A DNA stretch of 64,000 nt from an uncultured Pelagibacteraceae bacterium (GTDB lineage Bacteria; Pseudomonadota; Alphaproteobacteria; Pelagibacterales; Pelagibacteraceae). Made by a program: the position numbers and the translations under genes. The DNA lies in contig CACMMN010000004.1 in NCBI GenBank assembly GCA_902614905.1, positions 1 through 64,000 on the forward strand. The letters run 5' to 3'. Positions 1 to 8,953 of this stretch are shown one piece after another; positions within the stretch are counted from its first letter, which is position 1; each line of letters opens with the position of its first letter. The notes beneath the pieces were generated by a model. The model saw nothing but the letters and a program-made list of their open reading frames with translations, did not search any database and was not told where the DNA came from.

Positions 1-120
1 GCATCCTGGAGTATCATCTTTTGGATAAAAGTATAAAACTGTATATTTTGATTTAATTTTATTTAATTCAACTAGCTTATTTGATGTTCCTAATAGCTTA
101 AAATTTTTTGCTTTTTTCAT
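1..120 (-). CDS. bcp: Peroxiredoxin / bacterioferritin comigratory protein, N-terminal fragment (runs off left edge)
   Basis: Minus-strand translation from ATG at 120: MKKAKNFKLLGTSNKLVELNKIKSKYTVLYFYPKDDTPGC..., with the YFYPKDDTPGC peroxidatic Cys motif. Start overlaps the cutA stop (ATGA). Not in ORF track. Confidence 0.85.
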   Translation of the reverse strand, partial: MKKAKNFKLLGTSNKLVELNKIKSKYTVLYFYPKDDTPGC

Positions 121-428
121 CGTGTAGAATTGCTAATCCATTTTAAAAAATCTTTATTTCCTGAGGAAATTTTAGAAAATATAATACAAGGCACTTCATA
201 CGAGTGTATTTTTTTTACCTCTGAAATTATTTTAGATTGTAGTTTTTTTGTTGTCTTTCCCATTATTATTACTTCTTTTGAGAAGTTAACTTTGTTTTTC
301 CACGAAAAAACAGACTGAATGTTGTTAAAAATATTTGCACAAGCAATCAATTTTTTCCTGATTAAAACTGATGAAATTTTTTTTGCTTCTCTAATATTAG
401 TGCAGGTTATGTAAAAAAATATTTGCAT
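117..428 (-). CDS. cutA: Divalent cation tolerance protein CutA
   Basis: 103 aa; CutA1-like pattern (LIRKKLIACANIF..., KTTKKLQSKIISEVKKIHSYEVPCII). Confidence 0.85.
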   Translation of the reverse strand: MQIFFYITCTNIREAKKISSVLIRKKLIACANIFNNIQSVFSWKNKVNFSKEVIIMGKTTKKLQSKIISEVKKIHSYEVPCIIFSKISSGNKDFLKWISNSTR

Positions 429-1420
429 CAGTTAATTTTGTTTTCCGCCCAAAGCTTCTTGATATCTACAAAGGGAGATAAACCATAACTTGAATTTACA
501 TTGGTTAGATGAACAGAGAGTGTGTTAATTGGTGATATACCAATCTCATTTAACAAAATTTCATTGATATATTTTTCAAAAGGGTCGTGTCTTTTTTCAC
601 AAGTTTTTTTTAAATTATCCCAATATTTTTCCAGCATATTTCTAGATATCATAAATGTACATAAAATTTTTTGAACTGTTCTCCAGTGTTGATTACTGCC
701 TATTAAAATATTTGTTTTTTCATTAGACATATAATTAAAAGGATAGTCACAAGGACAAATTATGATATCTTTTTTAATTTGTGAGCTTACCCTTTCATAA
801 GTATTGATCATATCGGTTAAAGAATTTTCAAAATGCAAATAATCGTCTTCTACAAAATAAATTAAATCGCTATTTTCCTTTTTCGCAGTTTCGAAACATT
901 TTAATAGGCTAGATAGGTTTGAAAATGTTTGATCATTTGTATTCTCAAATATTTTTTCCTTATGCTCCTCTTTTTTGTGATTTATAATTAAATATTTTGA
1001 TTGGTTTTTATTTAAAACATCCTTAATTTTATTTAAGTTATCTGATTTAGAATTGTCATCAATAATCAGTAAGTTAACGTTAATTGATAAATTTTCTTTT
1101 TTAAGTCGGTTAATAGATTTTATTAATGAAAACAAACATCTTAATACATATTCAATTTTGGGTTCTTCAAAAATTCTCTTTTTGTTTTGGTCCCAAATGT
1201 CTATGTTAGAATTAGTCCTAAATATAATTGACAAATTTTTAATTTTTTTCTTTAATTTTACCTCACCTAAAGGAAGAATTATTGATTTATCTTTACTAGA
1301 TAATTTTTCATCAAGATTTTTTTCAAGAGTTGGTGAGTAAAATTCGTTTTGATCTATTAATTCGTAACCTATAAACTTAGATAATTTTATAAACAATTTT
1401 TTAAAGATGTTTTTTTTCAT
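428..1420 (-). CDS. Glycosyltransferase-like protein (GT-A-like)
   Basis: LLIIDDNSKSDN and IYFVEDDYLHFENSL (DxD-like) segments. Internal Met at 1420 (MKKNIFKK) preferred over the track start at 1447, which overlaps the divergent rhodanese gene. Confidence 0.5.
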   Translation of the reverse strand: MKKNIFKKLFIKLSKFIGYELIDQNEFYSPTLEKNLDEKLSSKDKSIILPLGEVKLKKKIKNLSIIFRTNSNIDIWDQNKKRIFEEPKIEYVLRCLFSLIKSINRLKKENLSINVNLLIIDDNSKSDNLNKIKDVLNKNQSKYLIINHKKEEHKEKIFENTNDQTFSNLSSLLKCFETAKKENSDLIYFVEDDYLHFENSLTDMINTYERVSSQIKKDIIICPCDYPFNYMSNEKTNILIGSNQHWRTVQKILCTFMISRNMLEKYWDNLKKTCEKRHDPFEKYINEILLNEIGISPINTLSVHLTNVNSSYGLSPFVDIKKLWAENKIN

Positions 1421-1449
1421 TTTTTTTGATATTAACAGATTACACATAT

Positions 1450-1833
1450 ATGACTATTAAATCATCACAAGATCTAGTTAATAATGCATTAAAAGAAATT
1501 AAAACTATTTCAAGCAATGAGGCTGCAAAATTATTTAAGGAAAATAAATGTAATTTAATCGATATTAGGGACATAAGAGAACTTGAAAGAGATGGAAGAG
1601 TAAAAAATTCTCTACATATTCCTAGAGGGATGTTAGAATTTTGGATGGATCCATCTAGTCCATATTACAAAGAAGGAAAAATCGATCCAGCAAAAGAAAC
1701 AATATTATTTTGTGCTGCTGGTTTAAGATCTGCGCTTGCCACCAAAACTTTACAAGACATGGGTTTTAAAAGTGTGTCTCATGTTGATGGTGGTTTTAGT
1801 AGTATTAAAGCAAGCGATTTCGAAATTATTTAA
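1450..1833 (+). CDS. Rhodanese-like domain protein
   Basis: CNLIDIRDIRELERDGRVKNSLHIPRGM and ETILFCAAGLRSALATKTLQDMGF: rhodanese fold with catalytic Cys loop CAAGLRS. Start at 1450 (MTIKSSQ) preferred. Confidence 0.85.
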   Translation: MTIKSSQDLVNNALKEIKTISSNEAAKLFKENKCNLIDIRDIRELERDGRVKNSLHIPRGMLEFWMDPSSPYYKEGKIDPAKETILFCAAGLRSALATKTLQDMGFKSVSHVDGGFSSIKASDFEII

Positions 1834-2410
1834 TTGCCTCATCAATTACATAATCTAATCTATCTTGTCCCCAGTAAATTTTATTATTATAAAAAAAAGT
1901 CGGAGCGCCAAAAATTTTTTTTGAAAAAGCTTCACCAGTAAGCAACTTTAGCTTTTCTTTAGTCTCCTTTTTATCAATATCTTGAAAAAATTTATCAACA
2001 TCAATGCTTATCTCTTTTAATTTTTTTTCAAAAATACTTCTGTCTGATAAATCTAAATTTAACTGCCAGTAGGAGTCAAAAAAAGTATCTATATATTTTT
2101 CAAGTAAATTACCCTTTAAAACCAACGTACCTCTCATTAAATATAAAGAATTAATAGGAAATTTTTTATTAAAATAAAAATTGATACCATGTTTCTTTGA
2201 AATCATTTCACAATCTTGAATCATAAATTCATTTTTATGACCAATAAATGCATTCGCGGTTATGCCAGCTAATTTGTGTAAACCACCTAAAAGCATGGGT
2301 TTGTATAAAAAATTAATTTTTTTATCATCCTTTAATTTTTTAATTTTTTTATGGGCAATGTATGTATATGGACTTGAAAAATCGTAATAAAACTGAATTT
2401 CTTTAATCAT
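1826..2410 (-). CDS. DsbA-family / 2-hydroxychromene-2-carboxylate isomerase-like protein
   Basis: IQFYYDFSSPYTYIAHKKI at N-terminus and FGAPTFFYNNKIYWGQDRLDYV at C-terminus. Start at 2410 (MIKEIQFYYDF) preferred over 2431. Confidence 0.8.
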   Translation of the reverse strand: MIKEIQFYYDFSSPYTYIAHKKIKKLKDDKKINFLYKPMLLGGLHKLAGITANAFIGHKNEFMIQDCEMISKKHGINFYFNKKFPINSLYLMRGTLVLKGNLLEKYIDTFFDSYWQLNLDLSDRSIFEKKLKEISIDVDKFFQDIDKKETKEKLKLLTGEAFSKKIFGAPTFFYNNKIYWGQDRLDYVIDEAIK

Positions 2411-2876
2411 ACAATGATAATTTTTTTGCAAAAAAGATTCTTATCAGCCAATATAAAAATAATCCAATTGGACCTATAAAATATGTAATCAACAATGGAA
2501 AAAAAACTAAAAATTTTGACATAGAAAATTTTAAACTATCACTTACAATCCAAGCACCACAAAATAAATTTATCGCTAAAAAATGGCACCAAAACATAAT
2601 TAAAAAACCTGTTTCAGAAAATAATTCAGACAATTGTTCCAAACCTAGATAAAGATTAAAATTATTCTTAAAATCAAATTCTGTAAGAAAAAAGTAATAT
2701 AATAAATAAGCATAAATAAATGAAAAAATCATAAATGGAAATATTGACCTAACCATATATTTACTTACACCTGAGCTTGGAAAAAATAATAGCACTAACC
2801 AAAAGGGCAGAACACCTAAATTCAACCATAAGTAAATCATTGGAACTGTGAAGAAGGTATTAATTTGCTCAATCAT
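2403..2876 (-). CDS. ABA4-like family membrane protein (DUF4281)
   Basis: 157 aa, several TM segments; FSETGFLIMFWCHFLAINLFCGAWIVSDS and FIGPIGLFLYWLIR resemble ABA4-like proteins. Confidence 0.65.
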   Translation of the reverse strand: MIEQINTFFTVPMIYLWLNLGVLPFWLVLLFFPSSGVSKYMVRSIFPFMIFSFIYAYLLYYFFLTEFDFKNNFNLYLGLEQLSELFSETGFLIMFWCHFLAINLFCGAWIVSDSLKFSMSKFLVFFPLLITYFIGPIGLFLYWLIRIFFAKKLSLYD

Positions 2877-2904
2877 TAAAATTTATAATATATTAAAAAT
2901 TAAA

Positions 2905-3468
2905 ATGATTCCTATAAAAAATAAAAAAAAGAGTTTTGAAGACACAGTTCAAGAGATGAGAGATTTTTCAATGAAGTATGTTGAAAAGTATGCTCCATCA
3001 AAGCAGCAATTAAGGACTTATTTACTTAAAAAATATTTGAAATTTGGAGCTGTGGGTATAAAAAAAAATGAAATTAAAGATTTAATCGATGTAGTCCTGA
3101 ACGATCTTGAAAACTCTAAATATTTAAATGACAAATTTTATTCTAATAGTAAAGCAAAAAATCTAATTCAAAGGGGTAGCTCAATTAATAAGATAAGAAG
3201 TTATTTAATGTCAAAAGGTATTAATCAAAAATTTGTTAAGGAAACTTTAAACAAAATAAAAGATGAAAATGAGGATCAAGATTTTTTTTCTGCTTTAAAA
3301 GTGTGTAAAAAAAGACGAATAGGCCCATGTAGAGTAGAAGACAATAGACCATTATTTTATAAAAAAGATATTGCAGTTTTAGCAAGAAATGGTTTCGATT
3401 TTGATACATCAAAACGAGTTATGGATCTTTCAAAAGAAGAGTTCGAGAAAATCACTCGTCTTTTTTAG
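2905..3468 (+). CDS. recX: Regulatory protein RecX
   Basis: RecX-like helical repeats (YAPSKQQLRTYLLKKYLKFG, IRSYLMSKGINQKFVKETLNKI, VLARNGFDFDTSKRVMDLSKEEFE). Start at 2905 (MIPIKNKK) likely. Confidence 0.75.
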   Translation: MIPIKNKKKSFEDTVQEMRDFSMKYVEKYAPSKQQLRTYLLKKYLKFGAVGIKKNEIKDLIDVVLNDLENSKYLNDKFYSNSKAKNLIQRGSSINKIRSYLMSKGINQKFVKETLNKIKDENEDQDFFSALKVCKKRRIGPCRVEDNRPLFYKKDIAVLARNGFDFDTSKRVMDLSKEEFEKITRLF

Positions 3469-3601
3469 TTTTCTTATTTTTTTCTATTAAATAATAATCA
3501 ATTTTTGATTTAATAAAATTTTTAACTATCACAAAGACAATTAAGCCAAAAATTGATACGCTAACAATTATAATTAAGATAATTCTTAATTGTTCACTCA
3601 T
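3452..3601 (-). CDS. Small single-TM protein (49 aa), unknown function
   Basis: ATG at 3601: MSEQLRIILIIIVSVSIFGLIVFVIVKNFIKSKIDYYLIEKNKKTKKDE*. Start overlaps the upstream cysQ stop (ATGAGTGA) and the 3' end overlaps the convergent recX stop. Not in ORF track. Confidence 0.55.
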   Translation of the reverse strand: MSEQLRIILIIIVSVSIFGLIVFVIVKNFIKSKIDYYLIEKNKKTKKDE

Positions 3602-4376
3602 TATTAAGCAATCTTGCACTTTTTATTACTAAACTTGGATTTTTAAAATCCTTTTTTCCATACAATATTTCATTTCCGTCCATATCTTTAACCGAACCCC
3701 CAGCATTTCTTAATATTGCGTCACCTGCTGCTATATCCCACTCCGAAGCTCTAGGGTCTGCAACATATAAGTCAAACTCCCCAGAGGCAATAGTACAAAA
3801 CTTATAAGAACTTTTCATTTTTGTTATTTTTTTTAGTTTATATTTATTGTGAACATTTTTTATTTCATCTTTGATATTATCAGAGTAAACTAAAGCACTT
3901 AGTTCTTTATTTTTAGAGTCAGCGCCAGAATCTAATTTCGTTTCTACATTATCTTTTAACTCAAAACTATTATTGATACCAAAAGTATAAAATAACCTTT
4001 TTTTTGCTGGTGCATTAATAATTGCTATTTCAGGTTTTTTATTAATAATTAAACCAGCGTTTAAAGTAAATTCTTCTTTATTGTTTAAATAGTCATATGT
4101 TCCATCTATTGGATCTACCAACCAAAAAGTTGACAGACTATTAGAATTTTTATTCTCAGATACTTCCTCTGAAACAATTGGAATTTCAGGAGTTATTTCT
4201 TTTAGTTTATTAATTATTATTTTATTTACCTCTAAATCCCCATTAGTAACGGGAGTATTATCATCCTTTATAATTTTCTTTAAACCCTTATCTCTTAAAT
4301 CAAGAGCAATATCTCCAGCACTAATAAAAGTTTTGATTAATTCATAAATAATTTTTTTTTTAAACTTATTGTCCAT
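3594..4376 (-). CDS. cysQ: 3'(2'),5'-bisphosphate nucleotidase CysQ / inositol monophosphatase family
   Basis: Motifs ...PIVSEE..., FWLVDPIDGTYDYLN, and SEWDIAAGDAILRNAGG. Confidence 0.85.
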   Translation of the reverse strand: MDNKFKKKIIYELIKTFISAGDIALDLRDKGLKKIIKDDNTPVTNGDLEVNKIIINKLKEITPEIPIVSEEVSENKNSNSLSTFWLVDPIDGTYDYLNNKEEFTLNAGLIINKKPEIAIINAPAKKRLFYTFGINNSFELKDNVETKLDSGADSKNKELSALVYSDNIKDEIKNVHNKYKLKKITKMKSSYKFCTIASGEFDLYVADPRASEWDIAAGDAILRNAGGSVKDMDGNEILYGKKDFKNPSLVIKSARLLNNE

Positions 4377-4545
4377 TTGACTTTAACTTAGTTAACTCAA
4401 CTATATTTGAATTTATTACTTTTTTACCTACATTTTCAAAATTTACTGTCACTTTCCCTTTAATAATAGATTGCACTTGCCCGATTCCCCAGTCTTTTTG
4501 TTTGGGATTAACTACTTTGTCACCTGGCTCAAAATCTAAAATCAT
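4366..4545 (-). CDS. DUF3553-like domain protein (59 aa)
   Basis: ATG at 4545: MILDFEPGDKVVNPKQKDWGIGQVQSIIKGKVTVNFENVGKKVINSNIVELTKLKSNGQ*. PGDKV.NP...WGIGQVQS...G.VTVNFEN.GK is the DUF3553 pattern. Overlaps cysQ start. Not in ORF track. Confidence 0.8.
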   Translation of the reverse strand: MILDFEPGDKVVNPKQKDWGIGQVQSIIKGKVTVNFENVGKKVINSNIVELTKLKSNGQ

Positions 4546-4587
4546 ATAGTTTAACTTATAATAGAAAAAAGTATAATTTCCAAACTT

Positions 4588-5703
4588 ATGAAAAATATTT
4601 TAAATTCTCTTGGATTTGAAAAGAGCCCAAAAGATACAACTATAGTTGTTGCAATGTCTGGAGGGGTAGACTCTTCTACTGTTGCAGGCATGATGAAAAA
4701 AGAGGGCTATAAAGTAATTGGGATAACACTGAAATTATATGATGACAATAAAGAGGTAGCTGCCTCAAAAACTTGTTGCTCAGGTCAAGATATATTTGAT
4801 GCCAAAAGAGTAGCTAACAAATTAAATATTGAACACAAAATTTTGTATTATCAAAATAAGTTTAAGGAAGGTGTAATAGACAACTTTGTAGATAGCTATC
4901 TTAAAGGAGAAACACCTATTCCATGTGTTCAATGTAATAAGACAGTAAAATTTAATGATTTATTTCAAGAGTCATTAAATATTAAAGCAGATGCTTTAGT
5001 TACTGGTCATTATGTTAAAAGTATAACAAAAAATAATCAAACGGAAATGTATAGAGCTGTTGACACAAACAGAGACCAGAGCTACTTTTTATTCAACACT
5101 ACTAGAGACCAATTAAACTTTTTAAGATTTCCATTAGGAAAATTGTTAAAAAAAGAAACCAGAGAAATAGCACAAAAACTTCAATTAAATGTTGCAGACA
5201 AACCTGATAGTCAAGATATTTGCTTTGTGCCAAATGGTGATTATGTATCAGTTATCCAAAAATTCAGACCTGATGCATTTAAAAAAGGAAATATAAAAGA
5301 CTCTTTAGGTAAAGTTTTAGGAGTACACGATGGGATTGTAAACTTTACTATTGGTCAAAGAAGGGGAATAAAAATCGCAGCAAAAGAACCACTGTATGTT
5401 ATTGATATAAATTCTGATAAAAACGAGATAATCGTTGGTGAAAAAAAAGAATTAATAAAAAAAAATATTAATTTAAAAAACTTAAATCTTTTAGCAGACG
5501 AAATGTGCTTTAATAAAAATATTTTTGTAAAAGTGAGATCTACAGGTAAGCTTTTGAAATCTAAACTAAATTTAAATAATGGTAAAACTTCTTTAACACT
5601 ATTAGAAGATGAATATGGTATTTCGCCAGGCCAAGCATGTGTTTTTTACCAAAAAGATAAATATGGAGATAGAGTTCTTGGTGGAGGATGGATTACTAAA
5701 TAA
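4588..5703 (+). CDS. mnmA: tRNA-specific 2-thiouridylase MnmA
   Basis: [68 protein letters not shown]. Confidence 0.95.
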   Translation: MKNILNSLGFEKSPKDTTIVVAMSGGVDSSTVAGMMKKEGYKVIGITLKLYDDNKEVAASKTCCSGQDIFDAKRVANKLNIEHKILYYQNKFKEGVIDNFVDSYLKGETPIPCVQCNKTVKFNDLFQESLNIKADALVTGHYVKSITKNNQTEMYRAVDTNRDQSYFLFNTTRDQLNFLRFPLGKLLKKETREIAQKLQLNVADKPDSQDICFVPNGDYVSVIQKFRPDAFKKGNIKDSLGKVLGVHDGIVNFTIGQRRGIKIAAKEPLYVIDINSDKNEIIVGEKKELIKKNINLKNLNLLADEMCFNKNIFVKVRSTGKLLKSKLNLNNGKTSLTLLEDEYGISPGQACVFYQKDKYGDRVLGGGWITK

Positions 5704-6393
5704 TTAATTCTGTTTCTTCCACATAAAGAAAGTTAGAACATAAAACAATATTACCCCTAGAAAAAAATCCCATTCCAAAGCGTGCTTTATATGTTTATTA
5801 CCTGGCATACTTACTATTGGAATACTAACAATCATTACAAAAACTAAAAAAGATACTAGAATAGCTTTTAATTTAAGAAATTTTAGATTTATAAATTCTA
5901 ATAATTTATTCTTTATTGAGTAAAAAGTAATTACCAAATAAGCTTGAGCCACTACCTCAAAAATAATAAAGATTAGCATTATTACTCTTCTGAATAATTT
6001 ATATAGATCATAATCAAATTTAATTCCTAAAAATATAGAATGAATAACTAAACAAATAGCTGAACCTACCCCAAAAATTAAAATTTTTTTTGTATTTTTA
6101 TGTTCTCCGTGTATGGCTAAAATAATTTTTTTAATATAAAGCCAATATCTTACTAACAAGTAGGCTGTTATAAACATGGCTGGCTTAAAAATTAAGTATG
6201 TTGGAAAAACTCTAGCTGTTCTACTTATTGAAGCCCCACCATCTATGTAAGGAATTGTAAAATGAATAACGTGTTCTTTATTTGGAAAAAGATCGTGAAA
6301 ATTTGTAATTAATATTAAACAAGTATTAATAGCAACGAAGGGAACTATAAAAATCCATATACTAATGGATTTAACTTTGTTTATTGTATCCAT
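5704..6393 (-). CDS. Multi-TM membrane protein, possibly Frag1/DRAM/Sfk1-like
   Basis: 229 aa, several hydrophobic segments; ISRTARVFPTYLIFKPAMFITAYLL and a late HALEWDFFLGVILFYVLTFF faintly recall Frag1/DRAM proteins. Family assignment uncertain. Confidence 0.4.
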   Translation of the reverse strand: MDTINKVKSISIWIFIVPFVAINTCLILITNFHDLFPNKEHVIHFTIPYIDGGASISRTARVFPTYLIFKPAMFITAYLLVRYWLYIKKIILAIHGEHKNTKKILIFGVGSAICLVIHSIFLGIKFDYDLYKLFRRVIMLIFIIFEVVAQAYLVITFYSIKNKLLEFINLKFLKLKAILVSFLVFVMIVSIPIVSMPGNKHIKHALEWDFFLGVILFYVLTFFMWKKQN

Positions 6394-6404
6394 TTTGAGT
6401 AGAT

Positions 6405-6488
6405 TTATTTTTTCTTATTTTTTTTTCTAGCTCTTCTTTTTTTTGATCCCATTTTTCTTCTACCACGATGTTTCTTTGGGTATCCCAT
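6405..6488 (-). CDS. Very small, highly basic protein (27 aa); candidate ribosome-associated or COX24/AURKAIP1-like small protein
   Basis: Minus strand: GGAGG (6495-6499) 6 nt upstream of ATG 6488, encoding MGYPKKHRGRRKMGSKKRRARKKNKKK*. Not in ORF track because of its length. Confidence 0.65.
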   Translation of the reverse strand: MGYPKKHRGRRKMGSKKRRARKKNKKK

Positions 6489-6563
6489 ATATAACCTCCA
6501 TTTATTATTTTATTGACATATATCTTGGATATAGCATTGTCATATTTAGTTATCAAATTTTTT

Positions 6564-7739
6564 ATGGGTTATTCATTTAAAACTTTTTTAAAACATACTG
6601 CTAAAGATTTCTATAATCAGTCAGTAAATCCCCCAGTTGTTAGAGCATCTACAATTTTGTTTAAGTCTCTTAATGACATTAGAAAAACTCAAAAAAAACA
6701 CTTAAAAGATCCTACTGGAGGCCATTTTGATTATGGAAGGCAAGGAACTTCGACAACACATGCATTATCAAAAATTTTAACAAAATTAGAAGAATCATAT
6801 CATGTTTTCCTAACACCAACTGGTTTTGGTTCCGTTTTTCTTGCAATGTTTAGTGTAGTAAGACCTGGAGATGAAATTCTAGTTTCTGATCCAGTATACA
6901 GTCCTACGCGAATATTAACTCAAGATTTTTTCAATGATTTTAATATTAAAGCCATATTTTATAATCCAAGAGATTTGTCCACATTGAAAAATAATATAAC
7001 AAAAAAAACAAAATTGATATTTGTTGAAAATCCAGGCAGTAACACATTTGAATTTCAAGATCTCTCAAAAATAATTTCTATTGCCAAAAAAAATAAAATT
7101 TTTACAGCTATGGATAATACATGGGGAACTCCATATTTTCTAAAACCTATTAAATTAGGATTTGATATGGCTATCGTATCGGCAACCAAATATTATTCTG
7201 GACACTCAGATGTAATGGGAGGAAGTTTAGCAGTCAATAAAAGGGTATTTAAATTTGTTCAAAAAGCAGAAAAAATTTCTGGTTTAAGAATGGGACCCGA
7301 TGATGCTTATTTAATAATTAGAGGTCTTAGAACTTTAGATACGAGATTAGATAGACACGAGATAAATACAAAAAAAATTGCTTCTTTTTTAAGTAAACAT
7401 AAAAAGATTACAGTTTTATATCCTTATAAAAAAGGAACTAAAGATTATAAGATGTGGAAAAAATATTATAAAGGCTCCTCAGGTCTAATGGGCCTCAAAA
7501 TAAAATCTAGAAATATAAGCTCCATAGATAGATTTGTTAACTCTTTAAGATTGTTTGGTTATGGTTATAGTTGGGGAGGTTTTGAAAGTTTAGCTTTGCA
7601 CCAAAAAATAAAAGAACAAGGAAAAAGAAAATACTTGAATTTATCAAAAGATGAACACATTGTTAGATTGCATATTGGTTTGGAAGATCCTAAAGATTTA
7701 ATAAAAGACTTAAAAAATTCATTAAAATTTATTAAATGA
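6564..7739 (+). CDS. metC: Cystathionine beta-lyase / Cys-Met metabolism PLP-dependent enzyme
   Basis: VSATKYYSGHSDVMGGSL PLP-Lys motif; TAMDNTWGTPYF; SWGGFESL C-terminal motif. Start at 6564 (MGYSFKTF) preferred. Confidence 0.85.
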   Translation: MGYSFKTFLKHTAKDFYNQSVNPPVVRASTILFKSLNDIRKTQKKHLKDPTGGHFDYGRQGTSTTHALSKILTKLEESYHVFLTPTGFGSVFLAMFSVVRPGDEILVSDPVYSPTRILTQDFFNDFNIKAIFYNPRDLSTLKNNITKKTKLIFVENPGSNTFEFQDLSKIISIAKKNKIFTAMDNTWGTPYFLKPIKLGFDMAIVSATKYYSGHSDVMGGSLAVNKRVFKFVQKAEKISGLRMGPDDAYLIIRGLRTLDTRLDRHEINTKKIASFLSKHKKITVLYPYKKGTKDYKMWKKYYKGSSGLMGLKIKSRNISSIDRFVNSLRLFGYGYSWGGFESLALHQKIKEQGKRKYLNLSKDEHIVRLHIGLEDPKDLIKDLKNSLKFIK

Positions 7740-8953
7740 GTTCCGAAAAATTCATAAAAAGTAATTTAGCATTAGTTACTTTAATTGCAGCATCACTTGT
7801 AGTTTTTATATCTTTAAGTGTAAGACAAGTGTTTGGCATGTTCTTCATGGACTTTAATGCAGATTTAGGAATTACTAACACTGAATTTGGTTTAGCTATT
7901 GGTATACAAATGTTAGGCTGGGGTTTATCTGGCCCAGTTTTTGGAGCAATTGCTGATAAATATGGCGGGAATAAAGCTATATCTTTAGCTTTTGTGTTTT
8001 ATATTATTGGTATCTACTTTTTGTATAATGGTCCTAATACAGGAATTTACTTTCAAATTTGGTTAGGTGTTCTTGTTGGAATTGGATGTGGTGGAACAGC
8101 CATAAGCATACCAATGTCGATTGTCGGTAAGCATTTTCCATTATCAAATAGAACTATCGCGATGAGTATTGTAACGGCAGTAGGGTCATTTGGATATTTT
8201 TTATCACCATTATTTACAAATTATTCACTTGGAAATTATGGATGGGTACAAACATTATTTTATTTCATGTTATTTTTGTCGTTAGGTTTTTTGATATCAT
8301 TTTTTGTTCGTTCGCCTCAAATAAATGTAACAAAAGATGGAGGCAGCCAGTCAACTATTGAAGCTTTAAGTGAAGCTTTTAGATATAAAAGTTATTTATT
8401 ACTTTTGTCTGGCTTTTTTGTTTGTGGTTTTCATATAACATTAGTAGGAACCCACGTTCCAAAATATGTAATTGATAGAGGCCTAGAGGATTGGACTGCT
8501 GCAATGATATTATCTTTAATAGGGTTATTTAATATCTTCGGATCACTTATGAGCGGCTATCTTTGTACAAAAAGAAAAAAGAAAACAATTTTAAGTATAA
8601 TTTATTTCTTAAGAGGTATTTCAATATGTTTGTTTATTTTCTTACCTCCTAGCACTTTAGGTTCTATTTTTTTTGGGGCAAGCTTTGGTATTTTGTGGCT
8701 ATCAACTGTTCCTGCAACAAGTGGGATAGTTGCACATATTTTTGGAACAAAGTACCTGGGATTATTGTATGGATTAGTTTTTTTAAGCCATCAAATTGGA
8801 TCATTCTTTGGAGCTTATCTAGGAGGATTATTTTATGATTTGTATGGCTCTTATGACTATGCGTGGTATTTGGCAATTGCATTATCAGTTTTTGCAGGTT
8901 TAATACACTTACCAATTAAAGAGCAAGCTATTGAGAGATTACAAAAAGCATAA
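7736..8953 (+). CDS. MFS transporter
   Basis: 12-TM-like pattern, GAIADKYGGNKAISLAFV MFS loop, LGLLYGLVFLSHQIGSFFGAYLGG. ATGA overlap with metC. Confidence 0.85.
   Translation: MSSEKFIKSNLALVTLIAASLVVFISLSVRQVFGMFFMDFNADLGITNTEFGLAIGIQMLGWGLSGPVFGAIADKYGGNKAISLAFVFYIIGIYFLYNGPNTGIYFQIWLGVLVGIGCGGTAISIPMSIVGKHFPLSNRTIAMSIVTAVGSFGYFLSPLFTNYSLGNYGWVQTLFYFMLFLSLGFLISFFVRSPQINVTKDGGSQSTIEALSEAFRYKSYLLLLSGFFVCGFHITLVGTHVPKYVIDRGLEDWTAAMILSLIGLFNIFGSLMSGYLCTKRKKKTILSIIYFLRGISICLFIFLPPSTLGSIFFGASFGILWLSTVPATSGIVAHIFGTKYLGLLYGLVFLSHQIGSFFGAYLGGLFYDLYGSYDYAWYLAIALSVFAGLIHLPIKEQAIERLQKA

Noticed and set aside
6371-6556. 61-aa minus-strand ORF in the track
   Set aside because: No SD and no family pattern, and it overlaps the 5704..6393 gene and the metC start. 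The out-of-frame 27-aa basic ORF has the SD and a clear composition.
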